From Ochotona curzoniae (taxonomy: Eukaryota; Chordata; Mammalia; Lagomorpha; Ochotonidae), in the NCBI RefSeq assembly GCF_017591425.1, contig NW_024467101.1, positions 12,040,918-12,104,917 on the forward strand: a stretch of DNA of 64,000 nucleotides, written 5' to 3'. Each line of letters begins with the position of its first letter. Positions within the stretch are counted from its first letter, which is position 1. Below, in pieces: positions 23,505 to 46,800 of the stretch. The position numbers and the translations under genes are program-made. The notes under the pieces are model-generated. The model did not search any database. It had not been told where the DNA came from and saw only the letters and a list, made by a program, of their open reading frames with translations.

Positions 23505-23790
23505 TTTTTAAAAACCACTTCATTTTTGCTTATGAAAGAGAGATCAGCTGTTTCACTCCCCCAAATGGTTCAACACTTGAGTATGGGTCAGATCAAAGCT
23601 GGGTCAACCTGGGTTCCTCAAAACTCAACCACTTGGGTTAGTGCTGGCTGCCTCCCGCATTGTGCCTTAGCAGGAAGCTGGACGCAGGAGTAGAGCTAGG
23701 GCTCAAGCCTAGGCACTCTGCTGTGCGGAGGACATCCCAAGCAACCACTTAACAACTGCTATACCGAATGCTGGGCCCCTCTGTTTCACT
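23505..23790 (-). mobile_element. Old lagomorph SINE, minus orientation
   Basis: Reverse-sense blocks (tttcactcccccaaatggttc, tagcaggaagctggacgcag) with T-rich left end; head degraded near gaatgctgggccc. Confidence 0.6.
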
Positions 23791-23804
23791 GAAAAGATGA
23801 ACTG

Positions 23805-24112
23805 AGGTCCAAGGTGGTGGCTCAGTGAATCAAGCTGACAGCTCCTATCAGCTCATGCTTCACATCCCAACTGCTCCTGAGCTAATGTGCCTGGGAAACC
23901 AGCGGAGGATGGTCTAAGTGCTTGGGTGTCTGCACCCATGTGGAAGCCTCAGATGGAATTGTAGGCTCCTGGCTTTGGCTGGGGGTTGCAGTCTTTTTGG
24001 GGGTGAACCGGTGAATGAAAGAGTTCTCTTTCAATCTTTCTCCTTCTGTATGTGTGTTCTTTTCTCCGTGGGTCACCCTGCCTTTTAAATAAACAAACAA
24101 AACCTTCAAGTA
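23805..24112 (+). mobile_element. Lagomorph SINE
   Basis: Diverged full-length copy (aaggtggtggctcagtgaatc head; ttttgggggtgaaccggtg body; AAATAAACAAACAAA tail). Confidence 0.7.
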
Positions 24113-24165
24113 AAAGATAAACTGAAAATATCAGCCTCATAAGAAGTGGCTCTGTGGCACACTAT

Positions 24166-24197
<32 letters not shown>
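24166..24197. repeat. (TG)n microsatellite
   Basis: Sixteen or so uninterrupted TG dinucleotides. Confidence 0.95.
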
Positions 24198-24198
<1 letters not shown>

Positions 24199-24454
24199 AT
24201 GTGTGACACTATTCTTTGAAATGCTGCACCCGTGGAGTTTTCTTGGAACAAGACTCTCACATTCTTTGCTATGAGCAGGTAGCAATCAACAGCCTGAATT
24301 GCTTTTCCGGGGACAAAAGAAGGCTTAAGCAAATGAACACAGGACAAAAGACAGCAGAACGTATCAAGTGCCAAATTGCTGCTGCCTGTCTGCATACAAA
24401 TATATTTATGGTGTGGTGCAACAGCCTGAGACAGACCTGGGCCCAGAGTTGGTC

Positions 24455-24590
24455 ACTGTCCAATACTGACAATGGGACCCTGAGTAAGTAACTGCTCCTC
24501 CTCGAGCTTCCAACCCAGTCTGTAGAATGCAGACAATAAGGGTGTTACCCTCCAGATGCAAGATGGTTAAGAAGATCGTGTCTGCCAGTG
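24455..24590 (+). mobile_element. MIR fragment
   Basis: The core wording tgggaccctgagtaagtaac and a tctgtagaatgcagacaata 3' half match an ancient mammalian MIR. Confidence 0.6.
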
Positions 24591-24916
24591 ACTGAGACCA
24601 ACATCTGCTTCCATCCTGCTCCTGGCTTGCACGGACACTGTCATCGCTGGCACAGGCCTCTCTGGGGGTCCCAGGTGCTTGCACCTTCTTGGGTGCATCT
24701 CCTGAGAGTGGTTGGTTGAAGTAATGGCCTAAAACAGAGGGGAACTACAGAACCCATAAAACAATCAGAAGCAGCAAGAAAACGGCTGACTTCGTAGCTC
24801 AGCCCAGTGCACTGGAGTTCCAAAGTTCATTACCCATGTGCACGAGGGATGATCCTTGAGGCTGGTGTTGTCATGTGCTACATCCAGGCTCTGACTTCTT
24901 CTTCTTCTACTCTTTA

Positions 24917-25238
24917 TTTTTAAGATTTATTTATTTTTATTGCGAAGTCAGATATATAGAGAGAAGGAAAGACAGAGAGAAAGATTTTCCATCTGCTGGT
25001 TTACTCCCTAAATATCCACAACAGCCACAGTTTCTGAAGCCAGGAGCCAGAAGCTTCTTCCAGATTTCCCACGTGGGTGCAGGGTCCCAAGGCCTTGGGC
25101 CATCCTCAACTGCTTTCCCAGGCCACGAGCAGGGAACTGGATGGGAAGAGGTGCTGCCGGGACACGAACTGAAGCCCATATGGGATCCCTGTGTGTGCAA
25201 GGCAAGGACTTTAACTGCTAGGCCACCGTGATGGGCAC
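24917..25238 (-). mobile_element. Lagomorph C-type SINE, minus orientation
   Basis: T-rich tail at left (tttttattgcgaagtcagat), complete body in reverse sense, head at taggccaccgtgatgggc. Confidence 0.88.
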
Positions 25239-25454
25239 TAAGCTCCTGCTTTTAATAAATAACTCATGCATTTATGCTGCCCTTCGGTATACACATATAC
25301 ACAGTTAATATCATCAGTATCCAATCTGATTCATACAACATGTGTGGGTTTTTTCTAATAATCATTGATTCAGGACTTACAGTGTCCCTTTTCAATTCTA
25401 TATTTCCATCAATGCAGTAAAAATTCATTTGAACATTTTGTGTTTGATGTGCTT

Positions 25455-25755
25455 TATTTTAGATTTATTTATTTAAAGGCAGAGCAACAGACAGAGAAAG
25501 GATCTTCCATTTGCTGATTCGCTTCCAAATGGCCACAATGGCTGGGATTGGGCTAGACTGAAGCCAGGAGCCAAGAACTCCATCTAGCTCCCATGAGCGT
25601 GCCTGGACCTAAGCCCTTGGGCCAGCTTCTGCTGCTTTCTCAGGCACATTTGTAGTAAGCTGAATGGGAAGCAGAGGAGCTGGGAGTCAAATGATGCTCT
25701 GATTTGAAATGTGGGGATCCAACAGGCGGCTAACTTGGCTACGCCAATGCCTCTG
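25455..25755 (-). mobile_element. Older lagomorph SINE, minus orientation
   Basis: Reverse-sense blocks aggatcttccatttgctgatt, gaagccaggagccaagaact and gtaagctgaatgggaagcag. Confidence 0.7.
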
Positions 25756-26159
25756 CCCTCCACTGAAGGCTTTGATGCTGACCTCCCCTGGCCCTGACTT
25801 AGAGCTGTACACAGGACAACTGTACTTTGCTCTGAAGTCTCTTTCCCTGGGCCTCCTAGTAATTTCCAATGTTTTCTTTGTCCCGTCTCAGACAGTGCTG
25901 TTATCTAAGTGGTTCCCTTGGTGCTCTGTCTTCTGTTTGCTGACTCTCTAGGTGGTGTGAGGATGGAAAAGGAATGGGCTCTGGAGAACGCAGACCATGC
26001 TTACCTCATCTCCCCCACTCCTCTTTCCTGTTATGATCCTGAAGGACTGACCTTACTTTGGGGGAGCCTCAGCCTCTCTTTGGGAGGCAGTGGTCCTCAC
26101 AGCTGTCTCCTGTGAGCTCCCCAAGTCCTTTACACATATTTTCTTTTTCTGGTCCTCAT

Positions 26160-26380
26160 GAGAACTTCATCCACCTATCAATCCATCCATCACCCACCCA
26201 TTCTCCTTTTCCCACCACCCACCCACTCAACTTTCCATCATTCATCCATCCATCTTTCCATCCATCCATCCATCATCCATCCATCCACCTGTCATTCATC
26301 ACTCATTTATCCAACCTTCCATCCATCCTTCCATCTATTCATTCATTCATTCTTCATCAGCCATTTATGCATCCATTGAT
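26160..26380. repeat. (CCAT)n/(CATT)n tetranucleotide tract
   Basis: About 220 bp of imperfect CATC, CCAT and CATT repeats, pyrimidine-rich on the plus strand, in the DAO upstream region. Flanked on the right by a probable L2 end (26,385-26,495). Confidence 0.92.
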
Positions 26381-26384
26381 TCAT

Positions 26385-26495
26385 CACGTTTCCACTGCAT
26401 GCCTCTTACAACTGTGGGCCCTGAAGATGAAGCAACAAGTAAGACCAAACTCTTTGCTCTCAAGGAGTTGTCGAGCTTCTGATGGGGAGACAACG
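26385..26495 (+). mobile_element. Probable L2 3'-end fragment
   Basis: The wording tttgctctcaaggagttgtcg preceded by gatgaagcaacaagtaagac is typical of the L2 3' end. Confidence 0.5.
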
Positions 26496-26831
26496 AGGTG
26501 GGAACTTTTGTATAGGAGAGGAAACTGAGGCCCCGTGAGTATTGACAGCTCATCTTGGTTTTGCTTAAGTATCTCCTCATTTTAACAATGAAAATCGACA
26601 TCTTTGGAACCCCCTTGGCCCTGAGCAAACAGGGGAGGTGGGTCACCTTGTTCAGTTAAATGACTTGAGCAAGGTCGCTGATCTGATGGGTGTTAGAGTT
26701 AGACCATGAGCCTGAGTGTGCCTGGCCGTTAGTCTCACCATGTCGACTCTGGATTCACCATGCGGAACTGGCAAAATGCAGAAAAATCTTTTATTCCTCT
26801 GTCTTGTCATTGAGGTATAAGAGTGATTGCT

Positions 26832-27165
26832 GGGCCTGGTGTAATAGCCTAGTGGTTAAATCCTTGCCTTGCATCTGCTGGGATCCCAGATGGGCACTGA
26901 TTCGTTTCCTGGCTGCTCCACTTCCCATCCAGCTCCCTGCTTGTGGCCTGGGAAAACAGTTGAGGACAGTCCAAAGCCTTGGGACCTTGCACCTGCATGG
27001 GAGACAAGGAAGAAGTTCCTGGCTTCAGGTCAGCTCAGCTCCATCTACTGTGGGGCGTGAACCAGCTGATGGAAGATCTTCCTGTCTGTCTCTCCTCTCT
27101 GTAAATCTACCTTTCCAATAAATAAAAAAACAAAAAAACCAAACAAAACAAACAAAAAAAAAAAA
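26832..27165 (+). mobile_element. Lagomorph C-type SINE
   Basis: Full-length copy with a long mixed A/C tail. Near-matching flanks gagtgattg (26,821) and gagtggttg (27,168) may be a decayed target duplication. Confidence 0.85.
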
Positions 27166-27179
27166 CAGGAGTGGTTGTC

Positions 27180-27260
27180 TCCAAAGATTATGCAGGCAGC
27201 TAGAAGGCCCTGAGAGGGGAAATGACGCGGCCAAAGTCACACAGAAGTGAAGCCAGATTT
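27180..27260 (-). mobile_element. MIR fragment, minus orientation
   Basis: The wording gaggggaaatgacgcggcc then aaagtcacacagaagtg is the reverse of the MIR core. Confidence 0.5.
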
Positions 27261-28110
27261 TGCTTTTTCTTCTCTTCTGTTCATCCAGTGTTGCTTTCCA
27301 ATGTGAGTTTTAAAGTGCTAGAGATTAGCAGGGGGGTTTCTGTGTCTTGGAGGCCCGCTGTGGTGCCAGGTCTTGACTAGAATCTTTCGTTGAACTTGTC
27401 ATTTTATCTTCAGGATGGCCCCATGAGATGGGGGCAGCGGTTACCCCTTTTGTGTGAAAGAGGAGATTAGGTCTCTCAAAGTAAATCATGGATGACAAAG
27501 GAAGGGTAAAACCTGGTGGGGTTTCCCCATTTCCCCCAGACTCACAGCTCTAGGAGCAACCTCTTTCTGCTGGTTGGTTGTATCATTGACTTGGCACCTG
27601 AGATCCTGACAGAGTCCAGTTCTTGCAGACTGAAGCTGCTCCCCTCTTTGGAGAAGTAGGCCACGTTGAGAATGCCCTGCCGCTCAGGGCCACAGGCCCC
27701 AGTTGCTAGGAGTCAGGGCACATGGGAAGAGAACTGGGGGGAAAGTTGAACTTGGCCCTTCTGGACACAGGCAAGCCTCTTGTTCTGTCTCAGCAGGAGT
27801 TGCCTGCTATGCAGGGCAGAACAACTTCAAGGTCAAAAGCTATTTCAAGGTTAAAAATTTCCAGGTCTTGTCCATGCAGAAAGGGCTCTGGCCAGCCCAG
27901 CATCCTGAGGTAGGCTGAGATCTGTGCCAGAAGACAGAGCATGAGGCATAACCTGGTTCAGATGTGCTGCCAGCCGAATCAGCAAGGTGCCAGCTCGGCA
28001 TTTAGGAGATGTACAACCAGTGGCTGTTATGTTTACAAAATTGCTTGCTAACTGTGTGACCTTGACCACTCTGCTTTTCAGTTTTCTCTTTTTAGAAATG
28101 GGTCAATGAT

Positions 28111-28356
28111 TGGGTCTGGTGTGATAGTCCAATGGTTAAAGTCCTTGCCTTACATGTGCTGGAATCCCATATGGACATCGGTTCTAATCTCAGCAGCCCT
28201 GCTTTCCATCCAGCTCCTTGCTCATGGCCTGGAAAAGCAGTCAAGGATGGGCCAAGGCCTTGGGAGCCTGTATCCGTGTGGGAGATTCAGAAGAGGCTCC
28301 TGGCTCCTGGCTTTGGATTGGCTCAGCTCTGGCCGTTGTGGCCACTTGGGGAATAA
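28111..28356 (+). mobile_element. Lagomorph SINE, left arm of an inverted pair
   Basis: Plus-oriented SINE from gggtctggtgtgatagtcc to gccacttggggaataatcc, missing its 3' tail, joined directly to a minus-oriented SINE. Together they can fold back on each other about 250 bp upstream of the first DAO coding exon. Confidence 0.85.
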
Positions 28357-28561
28357 TCCACAGCCAGGAGCCAGGAGTTCTTCCTGTTCTCCCACATGGG
28401 TGCAGGGCCCCAGGGCTTTGGGCTGTCCTCAACTGCTTTCCTAGGCCATGAGCAGGAAGCTGAATGGGAAGTGGGGCTGCTGGGATTAGAACCGGCAACC
28501 ATATGGGATCCCAGCGCGTGCAAAGCGAGGACTTTAGCTGTTAGGCCACCATGCCGTGCCC
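28357..28561 (-). mobile_element. Lagomorph SINE, right arm of an inverted pair
   Basis: Minus-oriented SINE from agccaggagccaggagttc to ggccaccatgccgtgccc, missing its tail. A run of about 18 T follows at once on the right, which is not where this copy's own poly-A tail should be. Confidence 0.85.
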
Positions 28562-28608
28562 GTTTTTTTTTTTTTTTTCCCTCCATTCCCAGGGGACAGA
28601 ATGTCTAG

Positions 28609-39994
<11,386 letters not shown>

Positions 39995-40275
39995 AGACCA
40001 TGGGGATCCCAGTCTTCTCCACTAAGATTCTCCATCCCCTGAGCCAACTGATGAATGCACTGCTCTGTAAGAAGCTCCTTACCCTCACCCTAGCTCAGGC
40101 TGGTGCCCGGCCTGGAGTGAGCTCTCTCTGATCACTGAGTCTCTCCACCCTCTCTGGGTCAGCTGGGGATTCTTGCCATGAGTCACCAGCAGAAAGGAAA
40201 GCTGAGGGTGGTGGAGCTTAACTAACTAGACTCTGGGTTGCACTAATATAATAAAGGTGATGAGAACGTCCATGG
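39995..40275 (+). other. DAO: DAO 3' UTR
   Basis: The sequence after the stop codon runs about 280 bp to a canonical polyadenylation signal. The exact cleavage point is inferred to lie 10-25 bp beyond the signal. Confidence 0.8.
40250..40255 (+). terminator. DAO: DAO polyadenylation signal AATAAA
   Basis: Canonical AATAAA hexamer 256 bp after the DAO stop codon, followed by a TG/T-containing segment (gatgagaacg, then tctgttcttc) that could serve as downstream element. Confidence 0.8.
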
Positions 40276-40624
40276 TTGCTTGACTCTGTTCTTCTAAATC
40301 TATGAAGTCTTTTTGTCCAGAGCATCAGTGCCCATCTGGGAGCACTCTTGAGGAAGCACTGTATTGGATTTTGTTGCAGGAAGTTATAGGCAGAAGTGGG
40401 ATGGGGAGCAGGCACAAGAGGAGAGAAATGTAACTAGGAATACCATGCCTTACATCCAGGATGCCTAATAGCATCAGCTGTCCATGGAGTGGCCCCATGG
40501 GCACCACGTGATGCTTGAGGAGGAGCTGCTGAGGGTAGGGAGGGATACTCCTTCATAAGACCCAGACTTGCCCAGGCAGTCTCCTTGTTTGTGGGAGCAC
40601 ATTTCCCATCTCTCTCATCTTGTT

Positions 40625-40940
40625 TTTTTAATTAGAAAGTCAGATATACAGAGAGGAGGAGAGACAGAGAGGAATATCTTTCATCCACTGATTCACTTCC
40701 CAAGTGACCACAATGGCTGGAGCTGAGCCAATCTGAAGCCAGGAGCCAGGAGCTTCTTCTGGATCTCCCACATGAGTGCAGGGTCCCAAGGTTTTGGGTC
40801 GTCCTCGACTGCTTTCCCAGGCCACAAGCAGGGAGCTGGATGAGAAGCAGGGCTGCCAGGACACTAATTGGTGCCCATATGGGATCCTGATGCATTCAAG
40901 GCAAGGACTTTAGCTGCTACTCTATCGTGCTGAGCCCAAC
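40625..40940 (-). mobile_element. Lagomorph C-type SINE, minus orientation
   Basis: T tail, then agaaagtcagatatacagag, full reverse body, and head ctactctatcgtgctgagccc. Confidence 0.88.
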
Positions 40941-41034
40941 TTTTTGTCTTCTAACTGGGCATCAGGCTGTGCGCCAAACTCTTGCACACACAAATCCTCA
41001 TCAATGCCCTATGATGTTGATTTCACAGATGGGA

Positions 41035-41165
41035 AGTGTGGCTCTGGCTTGGCCCAGGCCCAGCCATTGCAGCCATCTGGGGAGTGAGCCAGTGTATAAA
41101 AAGGTCAATCTCTCTCTCTTTCTGATGTCAAATACATAAACAAAAAGTTAAAGAGAGAGAGAGAA
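41035..41165 (+). mobile_element. 5'-truncated lagomorph SINE
   Basis: Only the 3' third is present (ccatctggggagtgagccag, tctctctctttctgatg, AAATACATAAACAAAAAG) followed by a GA run. Confidence 0.65.
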
Positions 41166-42165
41166 TCAATCATGAAAGTAAAATGAAAATCTGCACTTAT
41201 TTCAAAGTTGATGCCCCAGATGCTCTCTCAACCATGTGACTGCCACTAGAGACAGGTATGTGTGTGTTTGTGTGTGTGTCTGAGACTTGGGGAAGTTAGA
41301 GCGAAGGAAAGAGACAACGCAGTAAGGTCTGCATCGACCAGTTTCCATCTCCTGACAGCTTGCCTCATGCTGAGAAAACCAGCTGATGTTCCTCTGCTTG
41401 GCAGCAGAGTTTTCAATGGGAGAGTTCAAACATTGACACAGATGTGTTCTCTTTAAAGGTCCCAAGTATTTCTGAGACTCTTATTGCCTTCCACTAAAAA
41501 AAAAAAAAAAAATTGTGGGTGGGGGTAGGGGTACAAGGGCAGGCTTTTCAGAAGCCAAAGTCTTTCTCAGGTGAGAAAGCCCTCAGTGCCAATTCCTTTG
41601 ATTCCCAGCCATCGTCAACCATTGCTGTCCACCAGGCCCTCCTGCCTGACCCAGCCCCCACTTCCATGGGGCATGTAAGGGCAAAAGGAAGCTACACAGT
41701 TGCCTGGCAGACTGACCAGCTGGAAGGCCAGAGCAGCCAGGCCAAGGTTCTGTGTTGCCCAGGAGAACTCAGCTGGCCAGAAGTAATGAGCGAGACAGCC
41801 ACTTGGGTTCTAAGGAAATTGTGGACTGCAGGGATAGACAGGGCTGCCAAGCTGTCCCCCTCTGACTGCTGTCCTATAGGACCCAAAGGCCCTGACTGCA
41901 GAGACACAGCCCCACGCACAGTTGAATCAAGACCTGAGCCTGCAAAAAGTCAGCTCTGGTGACCTATGCACCTTTAGAGAAACATACTGGCTCTTTGACA
42001 GGAATCAGAGTTGTGACTAGTGGCAGCCAGCTGTGCCATGCCCCTTCTCATGCTGGGAAAGCACAGGAAGGCACTGAGTTACCTTGGGGTGAACACAAAC
42101 GGCAAGACCGGCAGACAAATAAACTCAACCCCTACAATGTCCATCACCAACATGGTTTAATTAGA

Positions 42166-42235
42166 GATGAACACACACATGCACACGGCATGGGCACACA
42201 CACGCACATACACACACGCACGCACACACACACCT
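42166..42235. repeat. Imperfect (CA)n tract
   Basis: CA and CG-interrupted CA dinucleotides over about 70 bp, directly beside the ATTAAA that might end SVOP. Confidence 0.9.
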
Positions 42236-43645
42236 TCTTTGCAAGGTTTCCTTCCCTCAGAGGTGCAGTCTTCTCTGACTTTCAAAGGGATCTGGCAGCT
42301 TCTTGGTAGCTGCTCTAGATCCCTGACCTTCACCGTGCGGACGCTGCACATAACCCAAACCCCAGCAGGGGGTGTGTTCACCAACCTCTAGCCCTGGTCC
42401 TTCCTCTCTAGGTCAGCCAGGCCTCCTTTGTGCCCCCTCTCCCCCTGAACAGGGGGCACGTTGCACACATTTGGGACCTCTGATGCCTCCACATCCCACG
42501 GCATGCGTGCCTGCCAAGGGCTCCCACTCTGAAACGCCAGAGAGCTGTGTCTGTGCAAAGCCCAAGCTGGGCCCCTACCCCCCAAAAAAGGAAATCAGCT
42601 GAACACCAAGGCTCCCCTGACCATAGACGTGGTGGGAGCTGCTGGCTAGTGTAGCATCGTTTTGGGGTAGCATCCTTTGGGTATCCCATCAGACATCTAT
42701 CTGTGCACATAACAAAAAAAAATCCTCAGCCCTGCCACCCGGGGTGAACCTTGATTTTTTTCCAGGAATCACCTCAAGCCTGACCCAGGAAAGGATCAGA
42801 AGAAAAGCCTGGCATGGCCTCTGCTGCTTCATCGGGAGTCCTGCTTTGGCCGTGGATTTATCTCTCACCTCTTTTCGGTGTTAGGCTGCCCCCAAGTCCC
42901 AGGGCGGGTGTGATAGCTTTCTGAGGTCTGTTGTGTGGTGCAGGTTCAGCTGGCCCCCAGGGACATGTGCCTGAATTCCCTGAAGGCTGAGACAGCAACT
43001 CCAGAGGGGGTCAAACGGGAGCACACAGCTCAAGTTCAAGGGCCTGTCTACCTGCCAGATTCTGGGCCAGTCAGGCCCTGGAAAGGAAGACGTAGGGGCC
43101 CCTGCTGAGGGAGGGAGCAATCATTTCCCTGACCCAAGGAAACGCTGCTGAGGCCATAGCCGGGTCACCTGCAATTCCAAAGGAGAAAGCCTGGTGGTGA
43201 TGAGTGTAGAGAAACCTGTGGAACAGAACTGTCTGGGTGCTGGGTGGCAGGTGTCATGTGAGTCTGGGCCTGGGTGGTGGGGATCTACAAGATCTTTTGG
43301 TTGTTATTCATGGGGATGTGACCAAGTCATTCTGGGCTGTGTTTGTGTGGCTGCTGTGTCCTTAAATCAGTGCCTTCCCTCCCCATGTTGGCAAGTGGCA
43401 ATTTTCCCATTCAGACCCATGGGTTATTCACAAATTTTCCCCCACACATACAGTGAACCCCTGGAGCAGACACCTTCCCAGCCCCTGGCAGACCTTGATG
43501 AAGATAAGCAAACGGAATTAAGACACAAAACCCTGTTGGTCCCAGCAGTCCTCTTGGGTGGGCTCTTGATGTCGGCAGTGACCATCTGTGTCCCCAGTGG
43601 GGCCACACCAGCCCCCAAGACCAGCTCAGCACTCCCCAGTGGGTG

Positions 43646-43852
43646 CTATTCCTGAGAGCCAGAGTTTGACCTGGGGACGCTTGGGCCATGCGTCCCTCGG
43701 CCGACCATCTCCTGGCCCCACTCTCGGTGACTGGACTCCTGCAGACCACGACCTTTGGTCTCGATGGGCAAAAAGCAGGAGGCCAGGGCAGCCAGGAGGC
43801 AGCAGCCACTATAAACCGCCAACGTCAGGTACACAGAGGATTCTAGCATCAC
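43646..43852 (-). CDS. SVOP: SVOP last coding exon (residues about 481-548, stop)
   Basis: Acceptor ctcccag (minus strand) is followed by GTG at 43,852; stop TAG at 43,648-43,646. It encodes [18 protein letters not shown] (TM12) and the cytoplasmic tail. Confidence 0.96.
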   Translation of the reverse strand: MMLESSVYLTLAVYSGCCLLAALASCFLPIETKGRGLQESSHREWGQEMVGRGTHGPSVPRSNSGSQE

Positions 43853-46800
43853 CTGGGAGAAGGAAGTGGAAGAGGCAGGTCAGAGAGAATCATCCATTGT
43901 GAACCTCAGCATTTTGTGCATCTGAGCTGAGCATTTTGCTCCCATTTCACAGAGAGGGAATACTGAGGATTAATAGCATGCCCAAGTTCATACACATACT
44001 AAGGGTAGAGCTGGGACTTGAACTCACACTCATAAGGTTGAACTGCATTGTGGGCAACGCCACAGCCAACTCCCCAGCTTCATGGTCCATGGCAGACCGC
44101 GGAGCAACAGATCCCCTTTCCCTCACCTGCCACGTGGACATGCTCGCCTTGCACATGAGCACCTGACATCAATCAAGCAGGTTCTCAGCCAACATCAACA
44201 GTGACAAACAACAAATGGTGCTGAATGCACAGATAGAAACCAAAGCCAGACCTGGGTCCTGAACTAGCAGAAGTATCAGTGTCCACTCACCTGAGCTATG
44301 GACAAAACCACAGAGATGAGAAGTAGATAGGAGGCTGCCAAGGGCCAGGGGATGGGGTGGGAAGAGGAGACCACAGGGTCTAATTAATGACCCCAGGGTT
44401 CTAATTCCAGATGATGATGATGTGTTGGTTTTAGACATATGTGGTGGTTGCTTAACATCATTAATGTGCTGGATCCCACCATATCATTCACTTGCAACTG
44501 GTTCCTTTGAGGTATGTCACTCTTACTGCAATCAAACATGGGTATGAACAGAGCAAAACAAAACAAAACAACAACAGCAACAACAACCAAAAAAACCCAG
44601 ATATGGAGAAAGCACAAAGATTCAGTAAGATCCCCAGTCATGGACCTTGCAAAAATTCTTCATCTACCCCTAACTTAAAAAGTAGGCACCAGGATATTGG
44701 TTAGCATCTGCATTGCTGGAACTCACATTGCCTGGCATCCTTAGATTGTTGGCTTTAGGAGAGAGCCCTGTGCTCTGGCATGTCTCCTTCCCAGCTGTGT
44801 GACCTTGGACAAGTCCTTCCCCACTCTGGTCTGTCTTTCCTCATCTGCACACAATCTTTCTTTGCTCACAGGATGAGTGATCAGGATGACAGAAGTGGGT
44901 ACACACAGAGGCCTTCACAGAAGGCCAGGCACACTGGCATGACTTGTTGGGCCTTGCATCTTGCCACCCCCACTCCTTCTGTATTTGGGGTGACACTTAC
45001 TTGAGCAATGAATGGAGTGATGAGAGCACCCACTCTTGCCATGCCACTGCAGGTGCCCAGGCCCAGTGCTCGTGTTGCTGTGGGGTAGACCTGAAACACA
45101 ATAGCCAGAGGTGGACTCGGGAACAGGTAAATTTCCCTCTGTCTCTTGCAGCTCAGGGGACAGTTTTGAGGTCCAGGAAATCCCTCTAGCATCTCCAAGA
45201 AGGGGTGGGAGGAAGGGGGGTTTCTCATCTGCAAGAGGGAGTTCAACAGAGAAAGGGGGATGCAAGCAAAGGGTAACACAGCAAAGGGGTCCTTCCTGCC
45301 CTGCAGAGGGGTCCCCCAAGGTCTTCTGAGTTCACGGGGAAACCAAGAAACTCTTATCACAAATAGGTATTTGAGTTATTTCACCCAATGAGAGATGGGA
45401 GAGCTTAACAGTTTGCCCATGATGGCGACCACGTGCCTGAACAATCAGGAAGGACTATATGGCTGGCAGGTCAGGACTGTTGAAAAGGGGGTGTGGCTGC
45501 TGCACTCCCTTGCCCTGGAGTTGGGAAGGCCGCTTGGAAGGATTCTGTGGCCCTGAGACAGAGTGTCTCAGCCTTCCAGCCAAGGACACCTCTGTGTGGG
45601 CCATTCTCTGTGATGAGGGGCTGTTCTAGGCCTTACAGAAGATGGAGAAGTACCTCTGGCCTCTTTCTCTCTCTCTCTCTCTCCCTGTCTCTCTTATTTG
45701 CTTGATGCCAGAGATATTTCTCTTCTCCCCAATTCCAAACATCTGGAAGGATTTGTATGAACCTGGGTCAAATTCTGAGTGCTGGATTCCTAACAGCTGG
45801 GAGTCTCCCCCTTTTGGTTATTCTTTTCAAGCCTTCGACCTCAGGCACTGTTATGCTCAGAGGATTACTATGCACTGGCCCCTTCCCCAGGTGTTCACAA
45901 TCCCTGAGAAGGGTGGGCAAGTGGAAGCCAGGTACCAAAAACTCACTGGGGCTGTAGCAGTTCCCCTAGCCGCTCCACCTGCTGTGAGCCCTGCTCTGTC
46001 ACCTGTGTCTTCCCTAACCCCTGCCTCACACCACTGAATGAGCCCCTGTATGAAGCTCTTCTCAGTTGCACAATTTGACCGAGGCCTGTGCTAACACATG
46101 CAGTAACTTATCAGGCACTTATGGGAACTGGTTCCAGGACCCCATTGATACAAAACCCTCCCAGATGCTCAAGTTCCTTGTACAAATTATCTGATTGGCA
46201 TTTGCAAGTAACCTATCCATATCCTCCGATATTCTACTAAACCCTTCCCAGTTTCCTTTAATAACACCTAAGGCAATGTTCATCCTATGGAAATAGATAT
46301 TATTTTATATTATTTACAAAATAGTGACAAGGGAAAAAATGTCTTCAGCAAGGTGGTCTCCAAGAAAGGACGACATAGGGCTCCTTCATCTTGGGGACAT
46401 AGGTGGAGATGTAAATTTTGGACCTGTGGCATTGAGCATGCACTTTTGCAAGGAGGGAAAAATAAATGATTGAGAAGTCAGCTGGAGGTCAGAACTTCTG
46501 CTGAGCCTCAGCTAAGATCCAAGACTGCCCAGGCTGGTGTTTCTAGAAGTAGGGTCCCTCCCTCCTTGCCCCATGGGCTCCTTGAGGCTCCTACCTCAGG
46601 TGTGTAAACATAGGCTGCTTGGAAGCCTCCGGAAATAAATGCTCTTGCGATGAAGAGTAAGAGAGTAAGCATGTTTCTAGCAAGGGGGAAAGAAAGCAGA
46701 GGAGTGGTTATGTTTTCAGCCATCTTAGGTCTTCTCTGGGACAGAACGTAGGTCCTAGCACTCAGCAAGAAGGTCATTCCACCCCATGCCAGCCCACCCC

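Larger units (their letters stand above)
40276..43645. other. DAO-SVOP tail-to-tail interval
   Basis: This region separates the two convergent genes. It holds a minus SINE, a partial plus SINE, a CA repeat and about 1 kb of sequence without recognised repeats (42,250-43,640), part of which is probably SVOP 3' UTR. The only hexamer I noticed for minus-strand polyadenylation is ATTAAA (42,161-42,156), so the end of SVOP is uncertain. Confidence 0.5.
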
